Assembly (NCBI GenBank): GCA_033065855.1
Contig: JAVXUO010000818.1
Coordinates: 124,001 to 188,000, forward strand
Length of the DNA: 64,000 nt
Source: Escallonia rubra
Taxonomy: Eukaryota; Streptophyta; Magnoliopsida; Escalloniales; Escalloniaceae
Direction of reading: 5' to 3'
In this document: positions 44,930 to 57,200 of the stretch, one piece after another
Layout: every line of letters starts with the position of its first letter
Position numbering within the stretch: position 1 is the stretch's first letter
The notes under the pieces: model-generated
The model's input: only the letters and a program-made list of their open reading frames with translations
Database searches by the model: none
Told to the model about the DNA's origin: nothing
Position numbers and translations under genes: made by a program

Positions 44930-45720
44930 TATTGTATTCCCATAGATTTCAAACTGTGGCATCGGTAGGGATCAGTGTTTAGCAAATGCTCGAATGTTAT
45001 CATCATATGTAGGGATCCCTTCTTCTAAATGTTAAGCACAATGGTTAGAACCAAGAAATACATGGGTTCTTCTTTGCAATGAGGTGGCCACATGGTTTAC
45101 ATCAAATTTTCATTTGTGGTAGGTGTGTCCATGATGCCATATTTTGGAGATTTTTCATATTGAAAGCTTATTCACATCATTTGCTGCGATACAAGTTAGT
45201 GAGAGATTCCAGGAATCAGGGGGTAGTTGAGGGGGATCCATATCAACATACAACAATGATAAGATGTGTTATTAATATTTCAAGCCAAGGTATAGAGAGA
45301 GGTTCTCCAATGACACTGCCTATTTATTCAACAAACTTAGGGTATTTCCTGTCACTTGGTAGAGGCGAAACTTTAACCCAGATGTCTCCAGTTGGAAAGG
45401 TCACCTGAGTGAAGATCATTTTCGGTTGCCATGACTATAGGACAAGCATTGCTCCACATATGTTCCATGGGCTATTGCGCAAGCAACCAAATTTTTTCAT
45501 CACAAAACTACTAATAATTGATGAAGGTATGGAGGTCGCCGTGGGTGGGGGTGTGGCAGATGATGATTTTACCCACAAAGAAGCTTGAGAGAACATCGCT
45601 TTCCATCTGTCAGCAATTGGGTTTTGGTGGAGAACAAGGCTTTGACAAAAGTAAAAGGGACTGGGATGGGAGGGTGGCCTGTGATTAGAGGTACAGTGGC
45701 TTGATGACGACATTTTAGGA
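44930..45720 (-). pseudogene. LINE/gag-like ORF1 remnant with degraded zinc knuckle
   Basis: Broken minus-strand frames contain a D-R-W-K-A-M-F-like segment, a W-V-K-V-S-P-L-P-S-D segment, Y-V-D-M-D-P-P-Q-L-P-P and, near 45150-45110, a G-H-T-Y-H-K zinc-knuckle-like piece. This order recalls the DUF4283-plus-CCHC ORF1 of plant LINEs and relatives. There are many stops and frame changes. The assignment is tentative. Confidence 0.35.
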
Positions 45721-46856
45721 GGAGAAGGTGGGGGGAGAAAGGACGTAGTTTAAAGTTTAAACATACATATCTACCTTGTTTTCATTAGCAAAAAATAACA
45801 ATCAAACTGTCGACAATATCATCTACCATTAAAATAGCCAACAATGTGTACTGAAAATAACATACTGCACATGTAAATTGTTGTATGCACTTTAATTTGT
45901 GGTTTGGACACTACAGACTTTACGAAGCAAAAGAACTACATTTAAGTACTGAAAACTTAAGCACTAAATTTGTAGAGCTCAGAGCTTTTAGCGGCTAAAT
46001 TTTATCACTAAAAAATAAGTTAACATGTTTGATAAACCATGCCAAAAACATATGTCTAAAAATTGCCCAATTTTGCAAATTTGTCCATTTTACCAGAATT
46101 AAATATCTATTTATGTATTTTAAAAGGTTTCATTACCAAAAATGTGTTAGCAGTGGTGATGGTAGTGTTGATGGAGTGGTAATGTGTGTGGTGGCGGAAA
46201 GGTGCTAATAATGGGGGTCGTAGTGGTAGTGGGGCGTGAAGATGTTGTGTTGGTCACTATGGTGGTGGCGACAGACATCGACATGGCGGTGATGGTGGCA
46301 GTTGAGTGGATATGGAGATGGTTTTTCCAGAAGTGGATGTGGTGGAGGCATCAACGGTGTGGGGGAGTGGCAGAGTCCTTGGTTTGGTGGTGGCGACAAC
46401 GACGACTAGATCGTGGTAATTGTGGTGGTGGCTCTAGTGTCGTGAGAATGGTCGCCAAATTGAATGTGGCAGTATCATAGTGGTAATTATCCTTTTTACG
46501 TGAAATTTTGTTCAATAAATTTTGACCGCTAGACCTAAATTAAGTGACTACGTGTTAGTGGTTCCTTCATGGCTTAAAATTTTAATTTATTTTTGACATG
46601 TATTAATTCTCAAGCGCGCCTAATTAAAATTATTAATGGTTTAAAAATTTTAGTGCTTAATTGCATCATCAAAACCTCCTTAAGAACATGTCATTGATAA
46701 ACTTGATCTCTCACTACTAATGGTTACACGCCACAGATTCGTGTCACTACAAAACTTATAAATACCAAAGTTATCTATTTTCTGTAAAATCGGTGGCCAA
46801 TTTTATCTTGGCACCACAACACAAATCCTCCTTCACCCTTGTTAACCTCTCAACCA
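45721..46856. other. spacer, GTGGTG-rich stretch, no gene
   Basis: AT-rich, with a GGTGGTGGCG-type low-complexity stretch at 46140-46450 that yields spurious valine/methionine-rich frames. Confidence 0.5.
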
Positions 46857-47440
46857 GTATGAATATGAAGGAAAAATCAATCCTAAGTATCTTGTAGGGA
46901 TAATTGCAAAAAATACCTCTATAGTTTGGGGTAGTTGCAAAAAAAATCCTATTGTTACAAAAATTGCAAAAGCCTCTCTCTAATGCTTAATTTGTTGCAA
47001 CCGTTAGAAAAGTCATCTAAATTAACGGGGAGTGCTTTTCACGCTCTTGAAAAATGCGTGTAGTAAAAAAATTATCTATTAAAAAAACTAAAGTACCCCC
47101 TCCCCCCTTTTATCTCTCCCAAACAAGTCCCAATTCCACCAAAACTCAACCCTAGCCGCCAATATGAATATGAAGGAAAAATCAATCCTAAGTATCTTGT
47201 AGGGATAATTGCAAAAAAAACCCTATTGTTACAAAAATTACAAAAGCCTCCCTCTAGCGCTTAATTTGTTGCAATCGTTAGAAAAGTCATCTAAATTAAC
47301 GGGGCGTGCTTTTCACGCTCTTGAAAAATGCGTGTAGTAAAAAAATTATATATTAAAAAAACTAAAGTACCCCCCTTTTTTATCTCTCCCCAAACAAGTC
47401 CCAATTCCACCAAAACTCAACCCTAGCCGCCACCCTCACC
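46857..47440. repeat. tandem duplication, about 305 bp, spanning the MULE end and its flank
   Basis: Copy 1 (about 46857-47161) and copy 2 (about 47162-47440) each contain the flank TATGAATATGAAGGAAAAAT, the target-site sequence TATCTTGTA and the first about 260 bases of the MULE. The duplication therefore arose after insertion and copied the element together with its target site. Confidence 0.85.
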
Positions 47441-48237
47441 ACCACTGCCCAGTTTGCCACCTGCGCCACCACCACCCTCGCCCTGTGTGCCTAGCAGCCG
47501 CCAGCCTCGTCACCGTGTGCCGTCGGTGTAAGCCCCTTCATAATCCCGCCTCCACTGCCACTTGTGCCACCCACAATCGGCGCCACCTTATTTCTCATAC
47601 AATCTTGCCGCTGCCAACTTCTGCACACAATCCCATCACCGCCAACATGCCACCCAATCCCACCGCCACCATCACTATCGAATGTCGCAGCTGCCATAAC
47701 CGCCTAGTCCCGCTGCAGCCATCGCCCCTAAACCAATCCCACAACAATTCGAACCCTAATCGAAACCCCAAACTTAGATCGAAGCCTAATCCCGTGTTGC
47801 GGCCACCAACAATTCGAACCCCAATCGCAAAAACTAAAATCTAGGGTTTCAAATCGCAAATGTGATTTGAAACCCTAGATCTGAATTTGTGCAATTCGGG
47901 TAAATAATCAAATCAACATCTTGCGCCACCACCAACCCCATCTCGATCCTCGCTTGCGCCGTCGCGAGCCCGCCATCGATCCAAGGCAGTTGGCCTTCAT
48001 GCATGTTCAGATCTAAGAATCTCGTGGAGAAGGAGATAATCAGATAGAAAAAGAGAAGTGGAAAGAGCGTGCCATTCTCATTTATATAGAGGGGCAATTT
48101 AGACATTTTTGACATTCTGTTACAGAAATTTTACGGTGCAATACCTTACAATTCATGTGTGTTTATGTAATTTTTGTAACAATAAGGGTTTTTTTACAAC
48201 TATCACAAACCACAAAAGTATTTTTTGCAATTAACCT
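46897..48237. mobile_element. non-autonomous MULE upstream of AMP1
   Basis: The ends GGGATAATTGCAAAAAATAC and the inverse form inverted repeats of about 75 bp. The flanks are a perfect 9-bp target duplication TATCTTGTA (46888-46896 and 48238-48246). There is no transposase. The middle (about 47410-47840) is CCACC/GCC-rich, unlike its surroundings, and may be captured host DNA, but I recognise no protein in it. The right end is 201 bases before the AMP1 start codon, so the element now forms part of that gene's upstream region. A TTTATATAGA at 48079-48088 inside it could act as a TATA box. Confidence 0.8.
47839..47880. repeat. 17-bp perfect inverted repeat in the MULE
   Basis: ATCTAGGGTTTCAAATC at 47839-47855 is mirrored at 47864-47880 with an 8-base loop. 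Confidence 0.85.
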
Positions 48238-48246
48238 TATCTTGTA

Positions 48247-48438
48247 ACATCGTCAAGAAATTTAACGAGAGAACCAAAAGAATTAATTAATAAATGAAAA
48301 GTGAGAACCATAAGGAAAATAAGAAACTCAATATAACAATGAACAGTTAAAGCAAAGCGAAGAGCATTTAAGCTACCAGGCAGCAGCTTTAGTACCACCT
48401 CCACCCTCCCACGTCGTTGGCTTTCCGAAGAAAAGGAA
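48247..48438 (+). promoter_or_regulatory. proximal promoter / 5' untranslated region of AMP1
   Basis: This is the only non-transposon sequence between the MULE and the start codon. It is AT-rich for the first about 120 bases, then CCACC-rich. No strong TATA box was seen here, so the transcription start may lie in the element or the promoter may be TATA-less. Confidence 0.4.
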
Positions 48439-51400
48439 ATGGCACACCCGTATCCCTCAACAACTCCCAAACCCAGAACCATCTTCAGCACACCATCATG
48501 CACCTTCCTCTTCATCCTCACTTTAACCGCACTGACCCTCTACACCCTCCTCCACCACCCCCACCCCACCATCGCCACCCAAAAACCTTCCCTAAATACC
48601 CTTCTCCGCTTCCGAGACACATTCCTCTCCCTCTCCTCCAACTACACCCTCTCCACTTACCTCCGCAACCTCACCCTCCACCCCCACCTCGCCGGCACCC
48701 CTCCCTCCTTCTCCACCGTCGCCTACGTTCACAACCACTTTCAAAGCCTCGGCCTCCACACCCACGCAACTAGCTACTCTGCCCTCCTCTCCTATCCCAC
48801 CCACTCTTTCCTCTCCGCCCACTTTCCCAACCGCAACGCCACCACCCTCCACTTATCCGAGCCGGGCTCCGTCCAGAACGGCGTCGTTATCCCCTACCAC
48901 GCGTATTCCCCCTCCGGCTCGGTTTACGCCATGGCCGTGTTTGTCAACTACGGCAGGGCGGAGGACTACGATGCGCTGGCGGCGCTGGGGGTGGAGGTCA
49001 AGGGATGCGTGGCGATTCTGCGCCGCGGCATTCTCTCGAGGAACGCGGCGGTGGAGAAGGCGGCGGAGAGGGGGGCGGCGGCGGTGCTGATGTACACGGA
49101 GGGCGTGTTTAGGGGAGGGGTCGAGAGGGGGACGGTCATCAAGGGTTTGGGGGACCCACTGACCCCTGGGTGGGCCAGTGTGGAGGGTGGGGAGAGGTTA
49201 GGCTTGGATGACTCGAAGGTTTTGGAGAAGTTTCCGGCGGTGCCGTCCATGCCCGTGTCAGCGGAGACGGCGGAGATTATTTTGAGGTCGCTTGAGGGTT
49301 GTGCGGTGCCGTTTGGGTGGACGGGTACCCTGAAGAGGGGAATTGGTAAGCTTGGACCGGGCCCAACTATGTTGAACTTCAGTTATCAGGTTGGTTGGTT
49401 GGTCCCCCTTTTTATTGGCAATGGTTGTTTCTTTTAATTTGTACTGGTTTTTGGTATTTGCTGTCAAATGGACTCGATTTTGTGATCATGGGTTGGATAG
49501 GGGGGTTGATTTTTGCGATGACATTCTTGGAGATCCTAAACTGGAGGATTGCTTGCTTTAAAAGCTCAGCTTTTCACTTTTTTAACTTTGTTCTATAGCT
49601 GCTGATGCAAATGGGAATAAAGGGAAAGAAGCTCTACTTGAATATAATTCTTATTTGGTTATCGTCTGAAACAATGCTCTGTGTGATAACTTACTAGGAT
49701 GTTTATTAATTTGTCGATTTTCAGATTGAGGTGATATTCCTACTTTAAAGACTGAAGTGATCCCTCTTTAACGGTATAGTGCTTTGGTCACGCCGACTCT
49801 ATGAGTTCCCCATCAAACAAGCCTTTAAGCTTGGAAAAGTTAAAACTGATCAGCATTTAGGGGTGTGATTAGCTCCACCTTCTCCAGTTGACTGTCTCTA
49901 GGGATCTTACTGTACCAGTTGTATTTCCCAAGCTAAACAACTCCACAGATGCAATCTGTCACGGGGTAGAGTATGTGAGAAGGCGATACAACTGTGATCA
50001 TAAAACTTTTTTCAGATCCTATCATGGTTGTAGGAGCCAAGTTCATATAATATAGTTAAGTCCGTTCTTTTATAGCGTAAGGTTTTTTGGGACATGCAGT
50101 GGTCTAATGATATTGAGATTTTGGTCTTGGGAGTCTTAATTTGTCTCATTCTTTCACTTCTTTGTATTCTTGGTGCACCTAGATAATTTGTTATCTGTAT
50201 TTATGCTCTGCATGTGCAAGTGGAGTGGAGGTATGTTAGGCTGGATAGTGAGAGGTTAATGATACATCGTTGGCTCCATTATGCTTTTTGCAACTGACAA
50301 TAAGGTTTTTTGGGATACGCGGTGGTCAAATGATATTGAGGTTTGGTCTCTAGAGGTCTTAGGTTGTCTCATGCTTTTAGTTTCCTCAACTTGCACGAAT
50401 TGAAGAATAAGAAATATGCCACTACTGAAAGATTGTAATACATCATGACCTCCTATTAAAGACTTGCCAGTGAATAATATACAGGCCCTCAGCTCCAGTT
50501 TGATGTCTTCAAGCAGTGATGGGGGAGTCTTTATACAAATTCTTGGTCATGAAATTTCTGAATCTTAACCGCTTTTGAGGTTTGAAAAACATGAAGGGGC
50601 TTTCTGTTGCGTACAGGGCCTTAATGTGTAAGAATTAAGTTTCTTTCATTCAAGATTAGTAATTTGTTATTGACTAACATTACCAAGTTATATAAATCAC
50701 TACGAATGATAAATTGTAAATTAAATCATACTTTGAACTTTAGTGGATATACTTACCGAAAAAGAGCCAAAACTTTAAAAGTGAATGGTAGAAAATTTAA
50801 AAAGATCGATCCTTGAAAGCTACAACTACTATATTTGTTGCTTAAAAAGTGGAGTTTTTATATCTGGCATGTTAGGTCTCTTGAGTTCATTTGATTCTTG
50901 ATTTTTAAAGATATGACATTTAAGCTCTTAAGTCCTTTCCTGTATTCTTGGTGTACTTAGATTATTTTTATCCGTCTCTATCTCTGCATGTGCAAATGGA
51001 GGTATGTTAGGCTGGGTAGTGAGAGCTTAATGATACATTGTTGGCTCCAGTTGCAACTGGCAATTATAAAGATTCTACTTCACCCACATATGCAGCTGAT
51101 ACAACGTGAAAACACAGTATGAACTTATTTCGGCGGGTATGGTTGAGTTGTTAAGATGCTTTGGCGCTTCTAGTTGGTAGTCATACCTTACTTATATCTA
51201 GAAAAAGGCTGTCATATTAAACTTAATTCAGCGGATTGGCCCCACTATGGAGCTGTTCAGGTGCACAAAGGTTGACTGCAGTTGCAAGTCTGATTCGTGT
51301 ATTTTTATTTGCTAAAATGCAGATTCAAAATAAACGTTTATGGACTGAAGCACCTCTCATTTATACGCCAACTGTCTAATGATCTGCTGAGGCTGGACTG

Positions 51401-54242
51401 TCTAATATCAATTATGTACTGTAACCTTATTGTTTATGTTTTGGTATGGTTCTGAGAAGAAGATAAAAATATCGTAAGGCAATGATACGTTGTCACCTCC
51501 TTTTGTTATTGGATTGCTGGATGAACACTGCATAAAAAACGACCTGTAACTGATGACTGAAAGTTGTCTTTATGAGCCCAGTGCCCCGCTTTGTTGTATA
51601 TAGCATCTATCTGAATCCCTGTGTCATCGTTGGTGTTTTTGTACTTGTTTATATATGGAAAACTTAGGCTCATTTAATAATGAACCTCTTGAGCTATCTA
51701 CCAGAGTTGGTGGAAGAGAAGGTAAAAGGAACTAAAGCATGTTGATTTGTACAATCCTACGTGCATCACAGATTTGCAAAAATTTTCACGTTTTTAAGAT
51801 TGCAACGTCACAGAAGGTTTTTACTTTTTCTCGTTTCAGGGGGAAAAGAAGATGGCAACCATCCATAATGTTTTTGCCATCATAAGGGGATTTGAAGAGC
51901 CTGATCGTTTCGTTCTTCTTGGCAACCACAGAGATGCATGGACTTATGGAGCTGTCGACCCCAATAGTGGAACTGCAGCTCTATTAGACATTGCTCGTCG
52001 ATACGCAATTCTAATGCGCTTGGGATGGACTCCTCGAAGGACAATTATTCTTGCCAGTTGGGATGCGGAAGAGTTTGGGATGGTAGGTAATATTTTCTTT
52101 TCTTTGGATTTTCTTTGGTCACCAGCTACCTCTTAAAAAAGCTTTTGGCCTTTTGTCAACCATAAGTATGATTACAACTGTCTTTAATGGCAATGCATGT
52201 ATGAAATGTCAGGGAAGGGATTGATCAAATGCCAATCTAGTTGCTAATGTTGTGCTGACACACAAGGATCTTGTGAAAAGGGAGTTCTATTTTGTAGCAA
52301 ATTTGTACATTGCAGAGAGTTATCGCTGATCCCGTGGTGAATGAAACAATGGTCAAGCGGTGTGACATGCACTACCTGGCGGAATTGCATTTTGAGCAGC
52401 TCAGTAGTTTTTTCTTCTTTTTTCCCTACACATAAAAAAATTGGGAAGTTGCTATTCTACAAGTTCATCTCACCTGTCTTACAAAAAAATGAAAAAGAAA
52501 CTGGAACCATTTCCAGATAAAACAAACGTGGAAGTCGTTAGAATCACCCTTCATAGAGCTCCTGCTCTCCTCTCCCTTCCCTACGTCTTCACCTCTTCTG
52601 GTCCACCCTCCCACCTTCTCATGCTCCTCTTTTCTCTCCTCAGTCCTCCCCACTCTCGTATTTTAATCATCTCCTTTCTATGATATCTGATATCTCTCTC
52701 TCTCTCTCTCTCCCCGAGGGAGACTCCCCCACATACATCCAGACTCCTTTTGTGATCCAGGATTTCTTTCATTAGGGGTCCCCCCCCCTCCCCCCTCCCT
52801 CCCTCCCTCCCTCCCTCCCAAAAGGAAAAAAAAAAAGGAAAAAAAGCAAAAAGGTGAAGAATAAATCAATCTGCTTGTGGCTGTGCTTTTTAGGTTGTTG
52901 TTTCTATCCGGCAGGTCTTGACTGCTGGCCTGTCTTTGGCACGAGATCAGAACCCTTGACGGTCGGTGGTGGCATATGGTTGTTTGGGCCTTTGAGCGGG
53001 GCGGTCTTGAGTGTGATGGGTTGATGAGGTGGTCTGAAGTGCTTGGAAGTTGTAATGGTGGTCATGTTGGTTTCAGCAGTGCTATCAGTTTTAAGTGTCT
53101 GAGGCATATCTTTCTGGTTTGAGGTTGTAGTTTGCTTCCAGGTTCTCCAGTTCCAATGGTGGCTTTAGGATGCTCGAAATTGGAGATTGTGGGGGTTTAG
53201 TTGCAGGTTGGTCTCTGATACGAATAGGGCTGTGACTTATTTAGGTTGCTTGGTGGCTGTGCAGTCCATTTTGGTGCGTTAGGTGATTGTCCGTCCAACA
53301 TCATGGCTTGGGTGTTCCCATCTTTGCCGAGCTTCTGCTTTAATCTCCAGGGATCACACACACTCTGGTTTTTGCGTGGTTGGGCTTGGTGAAGATTTGT
53401 TGTATGAGTGTAGTTTCTGCATGGAGCCTGTGGCTTCTTGGTTTGATCTTGTCCAGTTGGATGTCCTTGGGCCCATTGGTTCCTTTCGGCCAATGTTTCA
53501 ACTTTCCTTTTTTTAGTCATCAGGCTTTTTGTGTAAGACGTGTGTACTTGGGCCGCGATCAGAGTGCTCTATCACTAACCTATCAAAATGAAAATCACAC
53601 TATGCCTTCATAGGGCCCAAGTGATCCGCAACTGCTTTATTGACAAGTAAAATTGATAGTTCTCTTTTGATATTATGTTGCTTAGAATCAGCTTTGGATA
53701 AAAAGTTATCTAGGTATCCTTGTGTTTTTCAGGTAGGATCTACTGAATGGGTTGAGCAAAACCTTGTAAATCTTGGCTCCAAGGCTATAGCGTATCTTAA
53801 TGTGGATTGTGCAGTTCAGGGGCCTGGATTCTTTGCTGGTGCAACACCTCAGCTAGACGATCTCCTTGTTGAGGTCACAAAGAAGGTAGATGAGTTAAAT
53901 TCTGTAGGATGGAAGAAATGTCATAATGCTCTGACATAAGTTATTTGGGCGTCATTTTCTGATAATTCCCGATATATGACTCTTGTGTCTCAATTGCATT
54001 TTCTGTATTTCTTTAAGGTTGATGACCCTGACTCGGTGGACAGGACAGTATATGAGAAATGGGCAGCTTCAAATGATGGTATCGCTGTAAGTTCATTCTG
54101 CATATATATCCTTATATCACCTCATTAATCATAAAGTGAGCCATCCTTTTGTCTCCTTTCTTTCTCCTATAAGCTACCATGAGCAGTTGAAGAATTTATA
54201 AGCTGTCTAGAGTTCTATTCTGGTTTCTGAAAAAAGGACCCC

Positions 54243-54286
<44 letters not shown>

Positions 54287-57200
54287 CGATAAAGGATCAG
54301 GATTGCATTAGCCAATTGAATATTTGTTAAGTTGCCATAAACTTTGAAAGCTTAAGAATGTAATGCTTAATGCTTGTCACTATGTGCAAGTCCATAATTG
54401 AAAGTCGAGAGACAAAACAAAGGTGCTCACTAGGGTGCAACGTAAATGGGGACCAAATTTAAGCAAGAAAAACTTGAACCCACAATCTTGACAAACCAGA
54501 GATGCCATGTTAAGTTTCTGCACCAATATCTTAAGCTGTTTGAGAAGAAGCAGTCTTTTCTGGGAATGTACCCATAATTTCACTTTGCTGCATCCCAGGA
54601 CTTTGGCAACAAGTGATTCATGTTACCATCTTCTTTTCTATTAAAAAAAAAATGTTCTTGGTGATGCTTTGTCATGTTGGAATGACTCTCCTCCTCTCAA
54701 TTTGAAATTGCTGTGCTACATAGTAGTTGAAAGTAATTCAATTCTCTTTCTTGCAGTGTTATCTGATAAGTGGTATCTGTAGCGTGTGTTGAAGCCTTGT
54801 TTAAGATTCCACCAGAGATGGCACACTTTATTTATTTGTTTCCACATAGAGCAATAAGAGTTGAACCCTTGTCCACAATCCTCCTTTAGATGCCATATCA
54901 GCAATCATGTAGAAGGGACTACAAAAAAATTGCTGGAATCGAATTATATGTTTGAGTGCGGATTTGAAGACAATTTGAAGAGAACAGTAATGACACTGTG
55001 TTCCACATTTTACAATTCTAGCTTTTGGGAAGTGTGGAAGATGGCAGCTGGGAGTGGGGGTTGTTATCTCAGGTAACAACACACACTAAATTAGGAAATT
55101 TTTTGTCTTTGTTGGTTTCATGCTATAGCTGATAGATATCTGAACTAGGACAAACTTGTGGGCTCATACAGCAGGTGACAGCCGCACTTCTATGTTAAGC
55201 CTATTGTATAATATACGATATCTTCTGTTGCTCATGACCCCATGCGCACTGACGCAACTCCACATTCGCCACCTTGTGTTTCCCATGCAGTGTTCAAAGG
55301 CATTATTTTGCCACTATTCTCAGGCTACTACATGATTTCGATACTACACTTTTGGAGCCTGTCGAGCATACTTCTGACGCTTGATCTATCTAGCAAAACC
55401 GTTATTCCTTGTAGAGATAATTGAAATGATGCCAAATTGTTAGATATTATGCTGTTGTCTCCTGTAAGGTAAAGTGATATATTTTGGTTGTCCTTGAGAT
55501 GTCTGGCAGGTTTTATTACGCGAGTATGTCTGGCAGGTTTTATTAAGCGAGTATGTCTGGCAATTTAATGAATAAAATTGTTTTGGCTGTGCTGCAGATT
55601 CATAGACTCGGTGGAATAGATTCGGATTTTGCTCCATTTTTGCAACATGCAGGAGTTCCTTCTATTGACTTGTACTATGGCAAAGGTACAACTCTTATAC
55701 AATAATCCTGATGAAAGTTGTACTGGGATTATCAAAAGATTTATCTGCCTACACGAAAAGTGGACTCAAGAAAGAAAAGAACAGAAAAGAAGAAAAGGAA
55801 TATTTAGAGGTCTTGTTCGTCATAAAAAGTAAATTCTTAGCATCTACCGGTCTGTGAGTTGCGAACCAATTAAATTTCACTCAAGTAGGGTGGTTGTGTG
55901 TTACGTGTTACCGTGTTGTATATCCAGACACGTGTATTTGCGTGCACACGTATGCTGTTCCACTGTAGGTCCATAAGGATCATATGTCTATATTTTATGC
56001 GGGAAAGTCGACGGTGAATGCTTGGTGACTATTTTTTCGTGTTGGATGCGCTGTAGAGATGAGATGTGCTCTCCAGATTGTGAGGCAGGCGATGTGGGGA
56101 GCTGCTGAGTGAGCCTTGGTCTGAGATTGAAGGGCGAGGTGGTTTGGAAGGTAGCCAATTTGCGTCTTGGGGGTTGTTCTCTGGCCTTGGTTTGTTGTAG
56201 GTGGTGGTTTCCCGTGTATTTGCTTAGAAGTTTTCTATTGGAGATTGTCTATATTAGATCGATGTGCAGTTCGTGAGTGAGGGTTGGTGAAGTCCCCTTG
56301 CTTAACACGTGGAACTGCTGAGTGGTTGGGAGTCATGTGAAGCTAATGGGTGCCAGTTGTGACCCAGTTCAGCGGTTGACCAGAGCAGGTTGATACATAC
56401 AACCCACATACGATGTAGTGAAGTAGGGGCTGAAAAGCACCCTTACTAGAGAAAGAAAAAGGCCATCGCTAGTCGTACTTTCTCTTGATCAGAACAATGA
56501 ATTCAAGAAGAGAAACTAGTTGGCATGTCATTTATGTGTTGTGGACATAATACAACGTAACAAGATCATTTTTCTAGAAAGTTAATTACAACAAGTTTGT
56601 CAGTGTTTTAAAAAAGAAAATAAAATGAGTACATGTTACTTTTGCATCCATATTCAAACTGAGACTATATTGTTGTATGCTAGGATAAAAATGAATTCTA
56701 AATCCCGTGAATACTAATAATTTATATCTTACTACCATTCATGGTCGTTGCTTTGGTTTTTTGATATGTGGGTCCATTCTGTAGGCTGTAGTTCTTCTAC
56801 AGTTTCTACGTAGGGCCCGCAGAAAAGTACTGTTTTTTGTTCTGGAACTTGTTATTTAACCTTTAGGATATGCTGTGACGTTGGTAATTGTGTCGGAGAC
56901 CTGGGCTTGAGTACTGCCTTCTTCTAGGGTCAAGTTCTCTTCAAGTTCATTTCTATCTTTCCTCCCCACGCACAGACATCTATCATAAAACTATTTGCTG
57001 ATCTTTTGAACCTCATTTCTTGTGATTTTGGTCAAATGCAAGGAAGTTCTCATTTTTAATATGTACCTTTCATTCTCATGCAGATTTTCCAGTCTATCAC
57101 ACTGCTTTTGACTCGTATGGTTGGATGACAAGCTTCGCTGATCCATTATTTCAGCGTCATGTGGCTGGTCAGCTTTTGATCTTCTTTTTTTCATGTTTGT

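Noticed and set aside
48417..48852. Proline/histidine-rich plus-strand frame and glycine/valine-rich minus-strand frame over AMP1 exon 1
   Set aside because: These are shadow frames of the GC-rich first AMP1 exon, whose own frame continues in phase through ten exons.
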